Below, one piece after another: positions 42,690-52,348 of a stretch of DNA of 64,000 nucleotides. Numbering within the stretch: position 1 is the stretch's first letter; every line of letters starts with the position of its first letter. Origin of the DNA: Litchfieldia alkalitelluris (GTDB lineage: Bacteria; Bacillota; Bacilli; Bacillales; Bacillaceae_L); contig NZ_KV917374.1 in NCBI RefSeq assembly GCF_002019645.1, positions 467,148 to 531,147 of the forward strand, read 5' to 3'. Both the position numbers and the translations under genes were made by a program. The notes below the pieces were generated by a model, which was given only the letters and a program-made list of their open reading frames with translations, did no database searches and was not told the origin of the DNA.

Positions 42690-43436
42690 TTAGTTAATAT
42701 GTAAGAAATGATTTATATTCTCTTTTGGTAAAATATGGCCAACAAAGAATGTACCAAATTCTCCGTATCTAGCACTTACTTCATCAAAACGCATTTCATA
42801 TACTAGCTTTTTAAATTGAAGAACATCATCAGAAAATAATGTCACTCCCCATTCATAATCATCAAATCCTACTGAACCTGAAATGATTTGCTTAACTTTC
42901 CCAGCATATTGACGTCCGATCATTCCGTGACTTCTCATTAAGTTACGGCGCTCTTCCATCGGCAGCATATACCAGTTATCGGTACCTAGACGGCGTTTGT
43001 CCATAGGATAGAAACAAACATATTTACTTTCTGGTAAAGTTGGATATAAACGTGCCAAAATCTGTGGGTTTTCGTAAGGATTCTCGCCAGCAGGTAAGTA
43101 GTTGCTAAGTTCTACAACAGAGACGTATGAATGAACTGGTATTGTAAATTCAGCTAGCTTTGATTTATTAAATTCCATTTCCATTTCATTGAGTTCTTCC
43201 ATTGTTGGGCGTAAAAGCATCATCATAAAGTCAGCTTTTTGACCAATGATTGAATAAAGAGCCTGACTCCCTTGTTTCTCATCTTGGGCAATTTCCCATT
43301 TTTTTAATAACTCAACATATTCAGCAATAGCCGTTTGGCGCTCATCGTTTGAAATGCTTTTCCATAATGTCCAATCAATTGTACGGAAATCATGTAGACA
43401 ATACCAACCATCTAACGTTTGTGCAGCTTCACTCAT
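42690..43436 (-). CDS. hemQ: Coproheme decarboxylase HemQ
   Basis: A 248-residue protein of the chlorite-dismutase fold that removes two propionate carboxyls from coproheme to make heme b in Gram-positive bacteria. The heme-binding His is in [15 protein letters not shown] (about residue 174). The catalytic Tyr lies in the conserved [17 protein letters not shown] segment, and [12 protein letters not shown] is typical of the last third. Length is normal for HemQ. It is divergent from pta, as in B. subtilis (ywfI next to pta). Confidence 0.94.
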   Translation of the reverse strand: MSEAAQTLDGWYCLHDFRTIDWTLWKSISNDERQTAIAEYVELLKKWEIAQDEKQGSQALYSIIGQKADFMMMLLRPTMEELNEMEMEFNKSKLAEFTIPVHSYVSVVELSNYLPAGENPYENPQILARLYPTLPESKYVCFYPMDKRRLGTDNWYMLPMEERRNLMRSHGMIGRQYAGKVKQIISGSVGFDDYEWGVTLFSDDVLQFKKLVYEMRFDEVSARYGEFGTFFVGHILPKENINHFLHIN

Positions 43437-43835
43437 TTAAATCACTCCTATTTTATAACTAGTACAATCTATCCATAAATAATATATCATAGTTTAGCCG
43501 ATAGCCAATGGATTAAACCCTTAAAACTCTGACAGTTTTATAAACATTGTTGGGCTCTTTTACGTCATATAAACTAAATTAAATTATATTTTCCGTCATT
43601 TTTTTTAAAAAGGTAAAAAAAGTTGTCACTCTACTTAGTTTATTATGTATTTAGGCGACATCTAAAAGTAGTAGATTTTACGAAAAAAAATACATTCAAG
43701 AATATAGGAGTAGGAACTGAAATATAAGGGAAAATAAAGTTGACATTCACAAAATTGTTAAAACACTTTTGTTGCATTTTATAAAAAAAGGTTTAACCTA
43801 TAGGATGGTACATATAATTGCTAGGAGGATTTTCT

Positions 43836-44804
43836 GTGAGTTTATTTGATGTTTTGAAAGATAAAGTGTCTGGGAAACAACTAAAAATTGTCTTTCCTGA
43901 AGGTCTAGATGAGCGTATTTTAGCTGCTGTTAGCAGATTAGCAAAAGAAAACATTCTAACACCAATCGTGGTAGGAAATAAGGATGAAGTGAATCAAAAA
44001 GCAACTGCTCTTGGCGTTTCACTAGAAGGCGTAGAAGTGTTCGACCCTAACAACTATCCTGAGATGGACCAACTAGTTACTTCTTTTGTCGAAAGAAGAA
44101 AAGGGAAAGCAACTGAAGAGGATGCGCATAAAATACTGCTTGACGAAAACTACTTTGGAACAATGCTTGTATATACTAACAAAGCGCACGGTCTTGTAAG
44201 TGGTGCAGCTCACTCAACAGCTGACACTGTACGTCCAGCTTTACAAATCATTAAAACAAAAGCTGGAGTAAAGAAGACGTCTGGTGTATTCATTATGGTT
44301 CGTGAAGATGAAAAATATGTGTTCGCAGATTGTGCTATTAATATTTCTCCGGATAGTCAAGACCTTGCTGAAATTGCTATCGAAAGTGCAAGAACAGCTT
44401 CTATGTTTGAAATCGAACCAAGAGTTGCGATGCTAAGCTTCTCAACGAAAGGCTCAGCAAAATCTCCTGAGACGGAAAAAGTGGTTCAAGCAACAAAAAT
44501 TGCTCAAGAACTAGATCCAAGCTTAGTTCTAGATGGTGAGTTCCAATTTGATGCTGCATTCGTTCCGTCGGTAGCAGAAAAGAAGGCACCAGGAGCAATC
44601 CTAAAAGGTGATGCTAATGTATTCATCTTCCCTAGCCTAGAGGCGGGTAATATTGGCTATAAAATTGCACAACGCTTAGGTAACTTTGAAGCAGTTGGGC
44701 CAATTCTACAAGGCCTTAATGCACCAGTCAATGACCTTTCGCGTGGGTGTAATGAAGAAGATGTGTATAAGCTAGCATTAATTACTGCTGCTCAAGCACT
44801 ATAA
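43836..44804 (+). CDS. pta: Phosphate acetyltransferase
   Basis: A 322-residue enzyme that interconverts acetyl-CoA and acetyl phosphate. The short, single-domain form typical of Bacillus is present, with KIVFPEGLDERIL near the start, LVSGAAHSTADTVRPALQIIKTK in the middle and ANVFIFPSLEAGNIGYKIAQRLG near the end. GTG 43836 is preferred because AGGAGG lies ten bases before it; the longer frame starts at 43818. It connects to PflB-derived acetyl-CoA. The 399-bp upstream gap is AT-rich; TTGACA at 43740 has no good partner. Confidence 0.96.
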   Translation: MSLFDVLKDKVSGKQLKIVFPEGLDERILAAVSRLAKENILTPIVVGNKDEVNQKATALGVSLEGVEVFDPNNYPEMDQLVTSFVERRKGKATEEDAHKILLDENYFGTMLVYTNKAHGLVSGAAHSTADTVRPALQIIKTKAGVKKTSGVFIMVREDEKYVFADCAINISPDSQDLAEIAIESARTASMFEIEPRVAMLSFSTKGSAKSPETEKVVQATKIAQELDPSLVLDGEFQFDAAFVPSVAEKKAPGAILKGDANVFIFPSLEAGNIGYKIAQRLGNFEAVGPILQGLNAPVNDLSRGCNEEDVYKLALITAAQAL

Positions 44805-44818
44805 TAGTTTGAATGTTG

Positions 44819-44850
44819 AAAAGGATAGTCTAATTGGCTATCTTTTTTTT
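44819..44850 (+). terminator. Terminator after pta
   Basis: AAAGGATAG pairs with CTATCTTTT (one G-T pair), then a T-run. Confidence 0.8.
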
Positions 44851-44988
44851 ATTATTTGGAAAATGATGACGAGAATATTGGATATGGGCAGGAGATCATA
44901 AGTATTGGTTAGACTTACGAGTTGGAGAGAGTTCCACTCAAGAAGCCAGGATGCGGGGGAACGCTCCGTTAAAGAGAGTCTACGCGGA

Positions 44989-45440
44989 AATCCGACGAGT
45001 TTGAGGGAAAATCGGGCGGGAGGTACTCACGGAGAGGTTCGGACCGAAGAAAATCCGGCGGGTTTGAGGGGAAATCGGGCGGGAGGCCTTCACGAAGAGA
45101 TCCCCGTCGAAGAAATCCGGCGAGTCAAGGGGAAAATCGGGCCGAAAAGAAAGGAAATCCGGCGGGTTTGAGGGAAAATCAGGCGAGAGGCCTTCACGGA
45201 GAGATCCCCGTCGAAGAAATCCGGCGAGTCAAGGGGGAAATCGGGCCGAAAAGAAAGGAAATCCGGCGGGTTTGAGGGGAAATCGGGCGGGAGGCCTTCA
45301 CGGAGAGATCCCCGTCGAAGAAATCCGGCGAGTCAAGGGGGAAATCGGGCCGAAAAGAAAGGAAATGCGGCGGGTTTGAGGGGAAATCGGGCGGGAGGCC
45401 TTCACGGAGAGATCCCCGTCGAAGAAATCCGGCGCAAGGC
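44989..45440. repeat. Tandem array, about four units of 104 bp, with GGCG-type motifs on a 21-bp grid
   Basis: AAATCCGGCGGGTTTGAGG starts at 45051, 45155, 45259 and 45363 (the last with a G change), an exact 104-bp period; a partial unit begins at 44989. Within one unit AAATC(C/G)GG falls at 45051, 45072, 45113 and 45134, then 45155: spacings 21, 41, 21, 21. The motif is the reverse complement of the CGCCGGATT-type motif in the two left arrays. It lies between the pta terminator and lipL. Open frames across it are not genes. Confidence 0.97.
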
Positions 45441-45528
45441 CTTCATGCAGACAGCCACCCAAAAATATCCGAGATCTCCATACCGAAATGGAAGATGTAC
45501 CTCGGCAATCCCATTCCACCGTTTTTCA

Positions 45529-45537
45529 TGCTATAAT
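45529..45537 (+). promoter_or_regulatory. Extended -10 promoter candidate for lipL
   Basis: TGCTATAAT is an extended -10 box, 45 bases before the lipL start codon and about 90 bases after the end of the 104-bp array. No clear -35 box is seen. Confidence 0.45.
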
Positions 45538-45581
45538 GAGAACGTTTAGCTAGTAAAGTGATGCGATAGGAGTAATTCATA

Positions 45582-46409
45582 GTGAAAAGTCTATTAACAC
45601 AGCCGGAATGGCGAATTATTGATCATACAAGTCTTGGTCCATCATTTGATGCGATGCAATCATTTGCCTATGACGATACACTTTGTTTTTCAGTTGGAAA
45701 AGGAAGCAGCCCCTCGACTACAAGAGCTTGGGTCCATCATAATACGATTGTTCTCGGCATCCAGGATACAAAGCTGCCGTTTTTAAAAGAAGGTAAAGAA
45801 TTTTTAGAAAAACATGGCTATCGCGTGATAGTAAGAAATTCAGGTGGCCTTGCTGTTGTTTTGGACGAGGGTGTTCTTAATATCTCTCTTATCTTACCTG
45901 ATGCACAAAAGCATATTGATATTAATCGTGGCTATGATGCCATGTTGGAGTTAATAAATGCACTATTAGTCGGTGAAGAAGTCTCAATTGATGCAAGGGA
46001 AATTGTAGGGTCTTATTGTCCTGGGAGCTATGATCTTAGTATTGCCGGGAAAAAGTTTGCGGGAATTTCACAGCGAAGATTAAGAGGCGGAATTGCTGTG
46101 CAAATTTATCTTTGTCTAACAAATAGTGGGGCAGAAAGAGCGGACTTAGTTCGCCAGTTCTATGAGATTTCTCTTAAAAATGAAGAAACGCGTTTTGACT
46201 TTCCGAAAATTGTACCAGAAACAATGGCATCTTTATCGGAATTACTTCAAAAGGAGCTTTCTGTTCAACAAATGATGCTAAGGTTACTGCAGATATTAAA
46301 AAGTAAAAGTAACCAAATTTTCACATCCCAAATAACAGCAAATGAAAGTAACCTTTTTCAGGAAAATTACCAGCGCATGGTTGAGCGGAATCACAAGGCT
46401 TTTATATAG
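45582..46409 (+). CDS. lipL: Octanoyl-[GcvH]:protein N-octanoyltransferase
   Basis: A 275-residue lipoate-ligase-fold enzyme that moves octanoyl groups from GcvH to the E2 subunits of 2-oxoacid dehydrogenases during lipoate synthesis. Catalytic Cys146 lies in [11 protein letters not shown], the position expected for LipL. Other conserved stretches are [16 protein letters not shown] and [13 protein letters not shown]. The start is GTG 45582 after AGGAG. In B. subtilis ywfL lies next to pta in the same way. Confidence 0.92.
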   Translation: MKSLLTQPEWRIIDHTSLGPSFDAMQSFAYDDTLCFSVGKGSSPSTTRAWVHHNTIVLGIQDTKLPFLKEGKEFLEKHGYRVIVRNSGGLAVVLDEGVLNISLILPDAQKHIDINRGYDAMLELINALLVGEEVSIDAREIVGSYCPGSYDLSIAGKKFAGISQRRLRGGIAVQIYLCLTNSGAERADLVRQFYEISLKNEETRFDFPKIVPETMASLSELLQKELSVQQMMLRLLQILKSKSNQIFTSQITANESNLFQENYQRMVERNHKAFI

Positions 46410-46474
46410 AAGGTTTTGTTCTGGATATTTTTGGTGATATAATATTGCCACAGCATGAAAATAGCGCTTATAGC

Positions 46475-46515
46475 AAAAATAAACCCGCCTATCAGTTTGA
46501 TAAGCGGGTTACTAT
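46475..46515. terminator. Bidirectional terminator between lipL and rsfA
   Basis: AACCCGCCTATCA pairs with TGATAAGCGGGTT (one mismatch), with a T-rich tract on the minus-strand side serving the convergent regulator gene. Confidence 0.8.
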
Positions 46516-46531
46516 TTAAATAGATAATTAT

Positions 46532-47227
46532 TTATTCAGCAACCTTTTCTAGGTTTCCGTTACGATCCATCTTAAATTTTGTAGATGGACGCTCTTCTTC
46601 TTCAAATAGTACAAGCTTTCTTGCACGGTTCATGATTTTCATTAGTGTTTCATAGTCTTCTTGAATATTAAGTGATTTCTTTTCTAGTTGCTCTACTTTT
46701 TGTTCAAGTGCTTTATTGGCCTCTGCAATTTCTTTATTTTCTCTTTTTAATCTCTCATTCTCTTTTTGTAAAGCGGAAACTCCACTTGTTCTATTTTGCA
46801 TAGTGCTTAGAAAAGAGATAACTTGATCGATTGTTAATTGAGCTTTAGTAATAGAAGCACTAAACGCAGTTGGATTTTCATTTATTACAGGCTTTTCATA
46901 ATCAGTAACCTCAATATGTTCCTCAAAACTATCTAGTGATGGAACAGGTGGTGTATATAGTAATTTCTTTTTAACAGGCTGATGTTGACCTAAAGCACGC
47001 TGTCTTTGTTTTCTTTGTTTTTTCGCAAGTTGAAGGGCTTTTTCATAGTTATGTCTCACAACTGCATTCCAACGAAATCCGCAAGCTGCAGAAGTTCTAT
47101 TTAATTCATCTCCTACCTCATCGAACGCATTTAATTGTGTACTACCTTCTCTAACATGTCTTAAAACAGTTTCTGCTAATAATAAATCGTTTTCTTCAGT
47201 CCAAGCATCTTGTCTTTCTTTTATCAT
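46532..47227 (-). CDS. rsfA: RsfA family prespore-type transcriptional regulator
   Basis: A 231-residue regulator with an N-terminal Myb/SANT-like domain ([26 protein letters not shown], then [17 protein letters not shown]) and a C-terminal coiled coil (about 150-205, [29 protein letters not shown]). In B. subtilis RsfA adjusts sigma-F-dependent transcription in the forespore. ATG 47227 is preferred, with GGAG nine or ten bases upstream; a TTG at 47236 is in frame. Synteny with B. subtilis ywfN supports the symbol. Confidence 0.85.
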   Translation of the reverse strand: MIKERQDAWTEENDLLLAETVLRHVREGSTQLNAFDEVGDELNRTSAACGFRWNAVVRHNYEKALQLAKKQRKQRQRALGQHQPVKKKLLYTPPVPSLDSFEEHIEVTDYEKPVINENPTAFSASITKAQLTIDQVISFLSTMQNRTSGVSALQKENERLKRENKEIAEANKALEQKVEQLEKKSLNIQEDYETLMKIMNRARKLVLFEEEERPSTKFKMDRNGNLEKVAE

Positions 47228-47236
47228 TTTTTTCAA

Positions 47237-47704
47237 CTCCTACTTCAAGTATAGTAATATTTTTCAACCATTTAAGTGGTTGATAGTTTTGCATTTTTTG
47301 TTAAACATATAATTGCGGTGATTTTGATATTTCTATAATTGACAAGTGTTCAGGATTTTATACATTAAAACTCTAAAAGGATAGTAGATTTGGTTATATT
47401 TAGTGTCTTGCCCAGTCACTTTTAGGTGGGATTATATTGTAATTGGCTTTGTTCAGTTGCATTAAAAGATAATAATATGTAAAATATCCTTTAGTATAAA
47501 AAGGCTCTTCTCTTAAAAAATGTTGGTTTTAAAATGAGTTTTAAAGTGGGAAATGTCATTTGTTAATAATTTCAGAAGAATGACGCGATAACACTTGGTT
47601 CAGTGTTAACACCACTTAAAATCATTCGCTTTTTAAGGTAGCCTATAATAATGGAGCAATTTCCTATACAAAATAGGAATCGATGATAGAAAGAAGGATT
47701 CAAG
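47237..47704. other. Intergenic stretch with one palindrome, no gene seen
   Basis: This 468-bp AT-rich gap lies between two divergent genes. AACACT-tggttc-AGTGTT (47591-47608) is a perfect inverted repeat, and a TATAAT-like -10 box is at 47644. No other recognisable site or open frame with a ribosome binding site was found. Confidence 0.5.
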
Positions 47705-47929
47705 ATGGCAAATGAGTTTAGAATATGTGATGACTGTCAAGCGACAAACATTAAGACACTAGTTCCTCGTTTGAAAAAAATAGATGAACAGGCATCAATA
47801 GATATTGCATGCCAATCCTACTGTGGACCAGGCCGAAAAAAATCGTTTGCGTTCGTAAACAACCGCCCAGTTTCCGCCCTTACCGAGGATGAACTAATCG
47901 AAAAAATTGAAAAAAAGCTAAGCAAGTAA
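47705..47929 (+). CDS. ywzC: DUF1450 family protein YwzC
   Basis: A 74-residue protein with a thioredoxin-like small fold of the DUF1450/YuzB group. Three cysteines are visible (CDDC near residues 8-11 and CQSYCGPG near 36-40), arranged as in the family; they may hold a metal or be redox active. [27 protein letters not shown] is the conserved end. AGAAAGAAGG precedes the ATG. The gene sits between rsfA and ywfO as in B. subtilis. The function is unknown. Confidence 0.82.
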   Translation: MANEFRICDDCQATNIKTLVPRLKKIDEQASIDIACQSYCGPGRKKSFAFVNNRPVSALTEDELIEKIEKKLSK

Positions 47930-47933
47930 CAAG

Positions 47934-47971
47934 AATCACCTTTCGAGAATCACAACAAAGGTGATTTTTTC
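47934..47971 (+). terminator. Terminator after ywzC
   Basis: AATCACCTTT pairs with AAAGGTGATT around a 13-base loop, followed by six Ts. Confidence 0.83.
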
Positions 47972-48021
47972 ATTTAGAATGTTAATATCATACGAATGCA
48001 ACTTGCTAACCCCAATAATTT

Positions 48022-48243
48022 TAAGGTTAGACTTCCATGCTAATTTGATTCGCAGCATGGAAACTGAAAATGTTTGCTCACCATGTGTGGAATGAGCGAA
48101 GAGCCACTTGACTCCTGCGGGATATGCGGTCAGCGTGAGACCCCGCAGGAGCCGTAAAGCGACGAGGAGGCTCACGAACCGCCCCGCGGAAAGCAAGTGG
48201 ATCGCAGCGAATGACTCACTAAGCCTAGTTATTTTAACTAAAA
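48022..48243 (+). repeat. GC-rich interspersed hairpin element, copy 2
   Basis: It contains GAAAATGTTTGCTCACC, GTGTGGAATGAGCGAAGAGCC, CTCCTGCGGG with CCCCGCAGGAG, GACGAGGAGGCTCACG, CCGCCCCGCGGAAAGCAAGTGG, ATCGCAGCGAATG. This is the same order as the other copies. It lies between the ywzC terminator and ywfO. Confidence 0.93.
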
Positions 48244-48338
48244 AAACAAAATCGATTTTTGACCAAAAATGGGTTTTTTTGTCTAACATAAGGCCTTATA
48301 ATAGTAGATACATGTAACGATGGAAGAGGTTAAAATAC

Positions 48339-49640
48339 ATGACATATGCGAATGAAAAACTAAGTGAAGAAAAGGTTTTTAAAGACCCTGTACACCGTTA
48401 TGTCCATGTCAGGGACAAGGTAATCTGGGACCTAATTGCCACAACTGAGTTTCAAAGACTTCGTCGTATTAGGCAACTTGGTACCACCTATGTTACCTTT
48501 CATGGAGCAGAACACAGTCGTTTTAACCATTCCTTAGGTGTTTATGAGATCGTAAGAAGAATGACCGATGATATTTTTGTGGATCGTCCATATTGGGAAA
48601 AGAGTGAACGTCTTTTATGTCTCTGTGCAGCTCTCCTTCATGATCTAGGACATGGTCCTTTTTCCCATTCGTTTGAAAAAGTCTTTCATCTTGACCATGA
48701 AGATTTTACACAGGGAATTATTTTGGGTGATACAGAGGTTAATAGTGTCCTAAAAAAAGTGGCAAAAGACTTCCCTAAGAAAGTCGCAGAAGTGATCGCT
48801 AAAACTTATGAAAATAAGCTCGTGGTTAGTATGATATCAAGTCAAATTGATGCCGATCGAATGGATTATTTACAACGCGATGCTTATTATACTGGGGTAA
48901 GTTATGGCCATTTTGATATGGAGCGAATTTTACGTGTAATGAGACCACAAGAAGATCAAGTGGTAGTAAAAAGCAGTGGCATGCATGCAATTGAAGATTA
49001 TATAATGAGTCGTTATCAAATGTATTGGCAAGTATATTTTCATCCGGTCACTAGGAGCTCAGAGGTTATACTGACAAAGATTTTGCATCGTGCGAAAAAA
49101 CTCTTTGAACAGAATTATGACTTTAAAACGAAGCCAACCCATTTTTATTCAATTTTTAAAAATGAAGTTTCCATTAAGGATTATGTAAAACTTGATGAGG
49201 CTGTTATTCTCTTCTATTTTCAAGCTTGGCAGGAAGAAGAGGATGAAATTTTAAAGGACTTATGCACAAGGTTCATTGATCGCAAGTTGTTTAAGTATGT
49301 AGAATTTAATCCGAGTGAACAAATGATGGAATTAATGGAGCTTACGAATTTATTTAAAAAAGCAGGGATTAATCCTGACTACTATTTGGTTGTGGACTCA
49401 TCCTCAGATTTACCATACGATTTTTATCGTCCAGGAGAGGAAGAAGAAAGGTTACCGATTCATCTCCTTATGCCAAGTGGAGAAATTCGAGAACTTTCAC
49501 GTCAATCTGAAATTGTAGATGCAATTTCCGGTAAAAGACGGACAGACCATAAGCTTTATTTTCCGGAGGACTTAGTTAGGAGTCTTTCATCTAAATCTAC
49601 GGTAAAAAAGAAAATTAAAGAGCTTTTAGATATACAGTAA
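48339..49640 (+). CDS. ywfO: HD domain phosphohydrolase YwfO
   Basis: A 433-residue HD-type phosphohydrolase related to dNTP triphosphohydrolases. The metal-binding HD motif is LLHDLGHGPFSHSFE (about 108-122), preceded by a His in RFNHSLGVYEIVRR. QIDADRMDYLQRDAYYTGVSYG carries the later Asp. AGAGGTTAAAATAC precedes the ATG. Synteny with B. subtilis ywfO supports the name. The cellular substrate is not certain from the sequence. Confidence 0.9.
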   Translation: MTYANEKLSEEKVFKDPVHRYVHVRDKVIWDLIATTEFQRLRRIRQLGTTYVTFHGAEHSRFNHSLGVYEIVRRMTDDIFVDRPYWEKSERLLCLCAALLHDLGHGPFSHSFEKVFHLDHEDFTQGIILGDTEVNSVLKKVAKDFPKKVAEVIAKTYENKLVVSMISSQIDADRMDYLQRDAYYTGVSYGHFDMERILRVMRPQEDQVVVKSSGMHAIEDYIMSRYQMYWQVYFHPVTRSSEVILTKILHRAKKLFEQNYDFKTKPTHFYSIFKNEVSIKDYVKLDEAVILFYFQAWQEEEDEILKDLCTRFIDRKLFKYVEFNPSEQMMELMELTNLFKKAGINPDYYLVVDSSSDLPYDFYRPGEEEERLPIHLLMPSGEIRELSRQSEIVDAISGKRRTDHKLYFPEDLVRSLSSKSTVKKKIKELLDIQ

Positions 49641-49680
49641 AGCTCATAAAATAAGATAATAGATGAGGAGATGACGGGGA

Positions 49681-50190
49681 TTGTTAACCGGACACGCTAA
49701 AATCATGAAAGCTTTTTCGGCTGCGGGGGAAATTATCGGTCGAAAAAAATTGCAAAAAATGATCTATATCGCAAAGAAGATTGATTTTCCATTCTTTGAA
49801 AAATATAATTTTCACTTCTATGGTCCTTATTCAGAAGAACTTACGTTAAAAGTAGAAGAACTATGTAACTTGGGCTTCTTAAATGAAATTAAGGAAAAAA
49901 AAGGTGGATACAGTCAATATAAATATACATTAACTGAAAAAGGGGAACAGTTTCTAAGCCACTACGAATTGGACATGCCCCCTTTAAATGAAACCATGCA
50001 AAATTTAAATGAACAAAATGCCAGATTTCTTGAATTAGTATCAACTGTTCTTTACTTTGATAATTTACCTAAGGAAGAAGTAAAGGAAAAGATTTTCACC
50101 CTAAAAAGCAAACAACGTTATACAGAAGAAGAAGTTGATGAGGCATATAATTACATTGCTTCAATCCAAAAGCAAGTAGTAACAAACTAA
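49681..50190 (+). CDS. ywgA: YwgA family protein
   Basis: A 169-residue protein with MKAFSAAGEIIGRKKLQKMIYI and FHFYGPYSEELTLKVEELCNLGF, typical of the YwgA group. It is mostly helical, with a winged-helix-like middle (YKYTLTEKGEQFL). The start is TTG 49681 after GAGGAGATGACGGGG. It follows ywfO by 40 bases, so the two are likely cotranscribed, as in B. subtilis. The function is unknown; the shape could suit a regulatory role. Confidence 0.85.
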   Translation: MLTGHAKIMKAFSAAGEIIGRKKLQKMIYIAKKIDFPFFEKYNFHFYGPYSEELTLKVEELCNLGFLNEIKEKKGGYSQYKYTLTEKGEQFLSHYELDMPPLNETMQNLNEQNARFLELVSTVLYFDNLPKEEVKEKIFTLKSKQRYTEEEVDEAYNYIASIQKQVVTN

Positions 50191-50205
50191 AATCAAGCAA
50201 TTGTT

Positions 50206-50427
50206 GGCCGGACCTTTTTGCGAATGTGTATTTGCACCATGGCGCATGAAAATGGTTGCTCACTTTGTGTGGAATGAGCGAAGAGCCGCTCGACTCCTGC
50301 GGGATATGCCGTCAGCGTGAGACCCCGCAGGAGCAGCAAGCGACGAGGAGGCTCACGAACGGCCCCGCGGAAAGCGAGTGGATCGCAGCGAATGCAACTC
50401 ACTAACCTAGGCGTTTTCAGGTTAGAC
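50206..50427 (+). repeat. GC-rich interspersed hairpin element, copy 3
   Basis: It shows the same ordered blocks as copy 2 (TGCACCATGG, GAAAATGGTTGCTCAC, GTGTGGAATGAGCG, CTCCTGCGGG with CCCCGCAGGAG, CCCCGCGGAAAGCGAGTGG, ATCGCAGCGAATG, TTTTCAGGTTAGAC). It lies between the ywgA stop and the next terminator, so ywgA transcripts should run through it. Confidence 0.93.
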
Positions 50428-50454
50428 ATAAATGCAATAAAGCCATAGTACTTT

Positions 50455-50487
50455 AAGGTAGCTATTAAAATAGCTACCTTTTTTTTA
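50455..50487 (+). terminator. Terminator downstream of ywgA and repeat copy 3
   Basis: AAGGTAGCTA pairs with TAGCTACCTT around a six-base loop, followed by eight Ts. Confidence 0.87.
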
Positions 50488-50558
50488 CAGATTTTAAACG
50501 AGTTCAACTGGAAATCCTAAAGTTGTTACATACAACATAATAATAGGGAGATGTTAAA

Positions 50559-51263
50559 ATGCAACAACACGATAATCATGGATTTGCACCAGATGAATTT
50601 AAGCTATCAAAATCTGGATTTGACCCAAAAATGCCTGGTCACACAACATCGCACCAAAATGAAATGATCCTTCGCCAAGAGCCACGTACTGCCAAAAAGC
50701 AAGGAAGTGGTATCAGTCTTCCTTATGAAACAAGATTAGAGATGGGTCTGCAACTTGATGAGCATATGTGCGCTTTAACTGTAGCGCTACATCAATATAA
50801 TAAACACCACTGGTTAACAGAAGGAGCAGAAAGTTTCTTAAGCTTACACCACCTTCTAGATGAGCATAGAGAAAAAACGATGAAACATATTGATGAGATT
50901 GGTGAGAGAGTGGCAAGACTGGGGGTGGTTCCAACTGCACACCCTGTTACACAGCATGAGATATCATATATCAAACATGAGGTTGAAGGTCGTTACACAA
51001 TGAGAGATTTCATTCGTAATGACCTAGAGCATGAAATTAAGATTCAAGGGATGCTGCGCAAAACAATTGATCGTGCACATGAATTAAAGGATTTTGGAAC
51101 AGTCCAAGTATTGGAAGAAGTGCTAACGGATCGCGAGGATTTAGGTTATCACTTATGGAGTGTTCTTGAGGATGATTCACTTGTTCGTGGCATGACCCAT
51201 ATTTTAGATGGTAAAGCAGATTTAGCTGACAATCGCCATTTAAACGATAATTTAATTCAATAA
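50559..51263 (+). CDS. Dps family ferritin-like protein with N-terminal extension
   Basis: A 234-residue ferritin-like protein. Residues about 60-205 form the Dps four-helix bundle, with the ferroxidase-type His in YNKHHWL and the Asp/Glu pair in HIDEIGERVARLG. About 55 residues precede it (DNHGFAPDEFKLSKSGFDPKMPGHTTSHQN), which is far longer than the tail of standard Dps and is rich in charged residues, as if for binding DNA or a partner. It would store iron or protect DNA. GGGAG precedes the ATG. It is one unit with its own terminator. Confidence 0.82.
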   Translation: MQQHDNHGFAPDEFKLSKSGFDPKMPGHTTSHQNEMILRQEPRTAKKQGSGISLPYETRLEMGLQLDEHMCALTVALHQYNKHHWLTEGAESFLSLHHLLDEHREKTMKHIDEIGERVARLGVVPTAHPVTQHEISYIKHEVEGRYTMRDFIRNDLEHEIKIQGMLRKTIDRAHELKDFGTVQVLEEVLTDREDLGYHLWSVLEDDSLVRGMTHILDGKADLADNRHLNDNLIQ

Positions 51264-51268
51264 TATTA

Positions 51269-51305
51269 AAAAAGGCTGTCGAACATAAAACGACAGCCTT
51301 TCTTA
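51269..51305 (+). terminator. Terminator after the Dps-like gene
   Basis: AAAGGCTGTCG pairs with CGACAGCCTTT around a nine-base loop, followed by CTTAT. Confidence 0.82.
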
Positions 51306-51350
51306 TACCAAACAAACTTGTAAAGAATTTCTCTACAAATCCGCCACACC

Positions 51351-51536
51351 TTATTGGTCACTTAGTCTTTTTCCACCAACGGCATAGTTGTTTTTAGTCA
51401 TTTCTTCGATGAACACAACGATATTTTCCTTTGGAGCACCAGTTGTTTCTGAAACAGCTGCAGTTACTTTTTCTGCGAGAGCCTTCTTTTGGTCTTCAGT
51501 ACGTCCTTCTAGCATTTTTACAGTTACGTATGGCAT
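51351..51536 (-). CDS. ywhB: 2-hydroxymuconate tautomerase family protein (4-oxalocrotonate tautomerase-like, YwhB)
   Basis: A 61-residue tautomerase of the 4-OT group that works as a hexamer or dimer of trimers. The catalytic Pro must be exposed at the mature N-terminus, so the start is ATG 51536 (MPYVTVKM) and not the ATG at 51542. Arg residues in EGRTEDQKKAL and the FIEEMTKNNYAVGGKRLSDQ tail are family-like. AAGGAG lies upstream. In B. subtilis this gene is ywhB, with ywhC and ywhD next to it, as here. The physiological substrate is not known. Confidence 0.9.
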   Translation of the reverse strand: MPYVTVKMLEGRTEDQKKALAEKVTAAVSETTGAPKENIVVFIEEMTKNNYAVGGKRLSDQ

Positions 51537-51640
51537 GAGCATTTTCTCCTTTTTTAACTAAATAGTATAGTCATTATTTTATCTTATCTACAGCTATATT
51601 GTATACTAATGGTAATCTAGAAATGAAAAGGAGAAACTGT

Positions 51641-52321
51641 GTGGAAACTCTTGAACAATTTTTAGCATTTCCTTTAGAATTAATCCCGTTTGTTGTTATC
51701 TCACTTTTAATTGCATTTACAGTGCATGAATTTGCTCACGCATGGGTTGCTTATAAATTTGGTGATCCAACAGCAAAAAATCAGGGCAGACTAACATTAT
51801 CACCAATTGCCCATTTAGACCCGATTGGAACGTTACTGATTTTTATTGCAGGCTTTGGGTGGGCCAGACCAGTTCCTGTAAATCGGTTTTATTTTAAAAA
51901 TCCTCGACTAGCTGGAATCTTTGTATCTGTCGCAGGTCCAGTGAGCAACTTAATTGTCGCGGCTGTAACTATTTTTCTTTTTTACATACTTGCATCCATT
52001 GGCGTTCTATCTGCAATGCCACCTGATGTTCAATTAGGTGTAGAGCAGTTTGTTAACGTCCTTATTCGATTGAATATCATGCTATTTGTATTTAACTTGT
52101 TGCCGTTTCCACCACTTGATGGATATCGAATTATAGAGGATTTAGCTCCAGCTACGATTCGGGCAAAAATGACACAATATGAAAGCTATGGGATTATTTT
52201 ATTCTTATTTTTAGTCATCACACCACTTGATGCTTATACGATCACACCATTTTTACAAAATGGAATGTCTATCGTAGAAAATATATTAATCACACTATTT
52301 AGTCCAATTTTTGGTTTTTAA
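51641..52321 (+). CDS. ywhC: Site-2 protease family (M50) protein YwhC
   Basis: A 226-residue intramembrane metalloprotease-like protein with about six membrane segments. The zinc motif HEFAH (His29, Glu30, His33) is in the first half, and the second ligand motif NLLPFPPLDGYR is near residue 165. GTG 51641 is preferred after AAAAGGAG; a longer frame from 51599 lacks a site. It is divergent from ywhB. The substrate is unknown. Confidence 0.92.
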   Translation: METLEQFLAFPLELIPFVVISLLIAFTVHEFAHAWVAYKFGDPTAKNQGRLTLSPIAHLDPIGTLLIFIAGFGWARPVPVNRFYFKNPRLAGIFVSVAGPVSNLIVAAVTIFLFYILASIGVLSAMPPDVQLGVEQFVNVLIRLNIMLFVFNLLPFPPLDGYRIIEDLAPATIRAKMTQYESYGIILFLFLVITPLDAYTITPFLQNGMSIVENILITLFSPIFGF

Positions 52322-52348
52322 GAAATTTCATTGTAGGAGGGTTCATAT

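Noticed and set aside
44905-45171. 88-residue open frame across the array after pta
   Set aside because: GC-rich repeat with low stop-codon density; no ribosome binding site and no family match.
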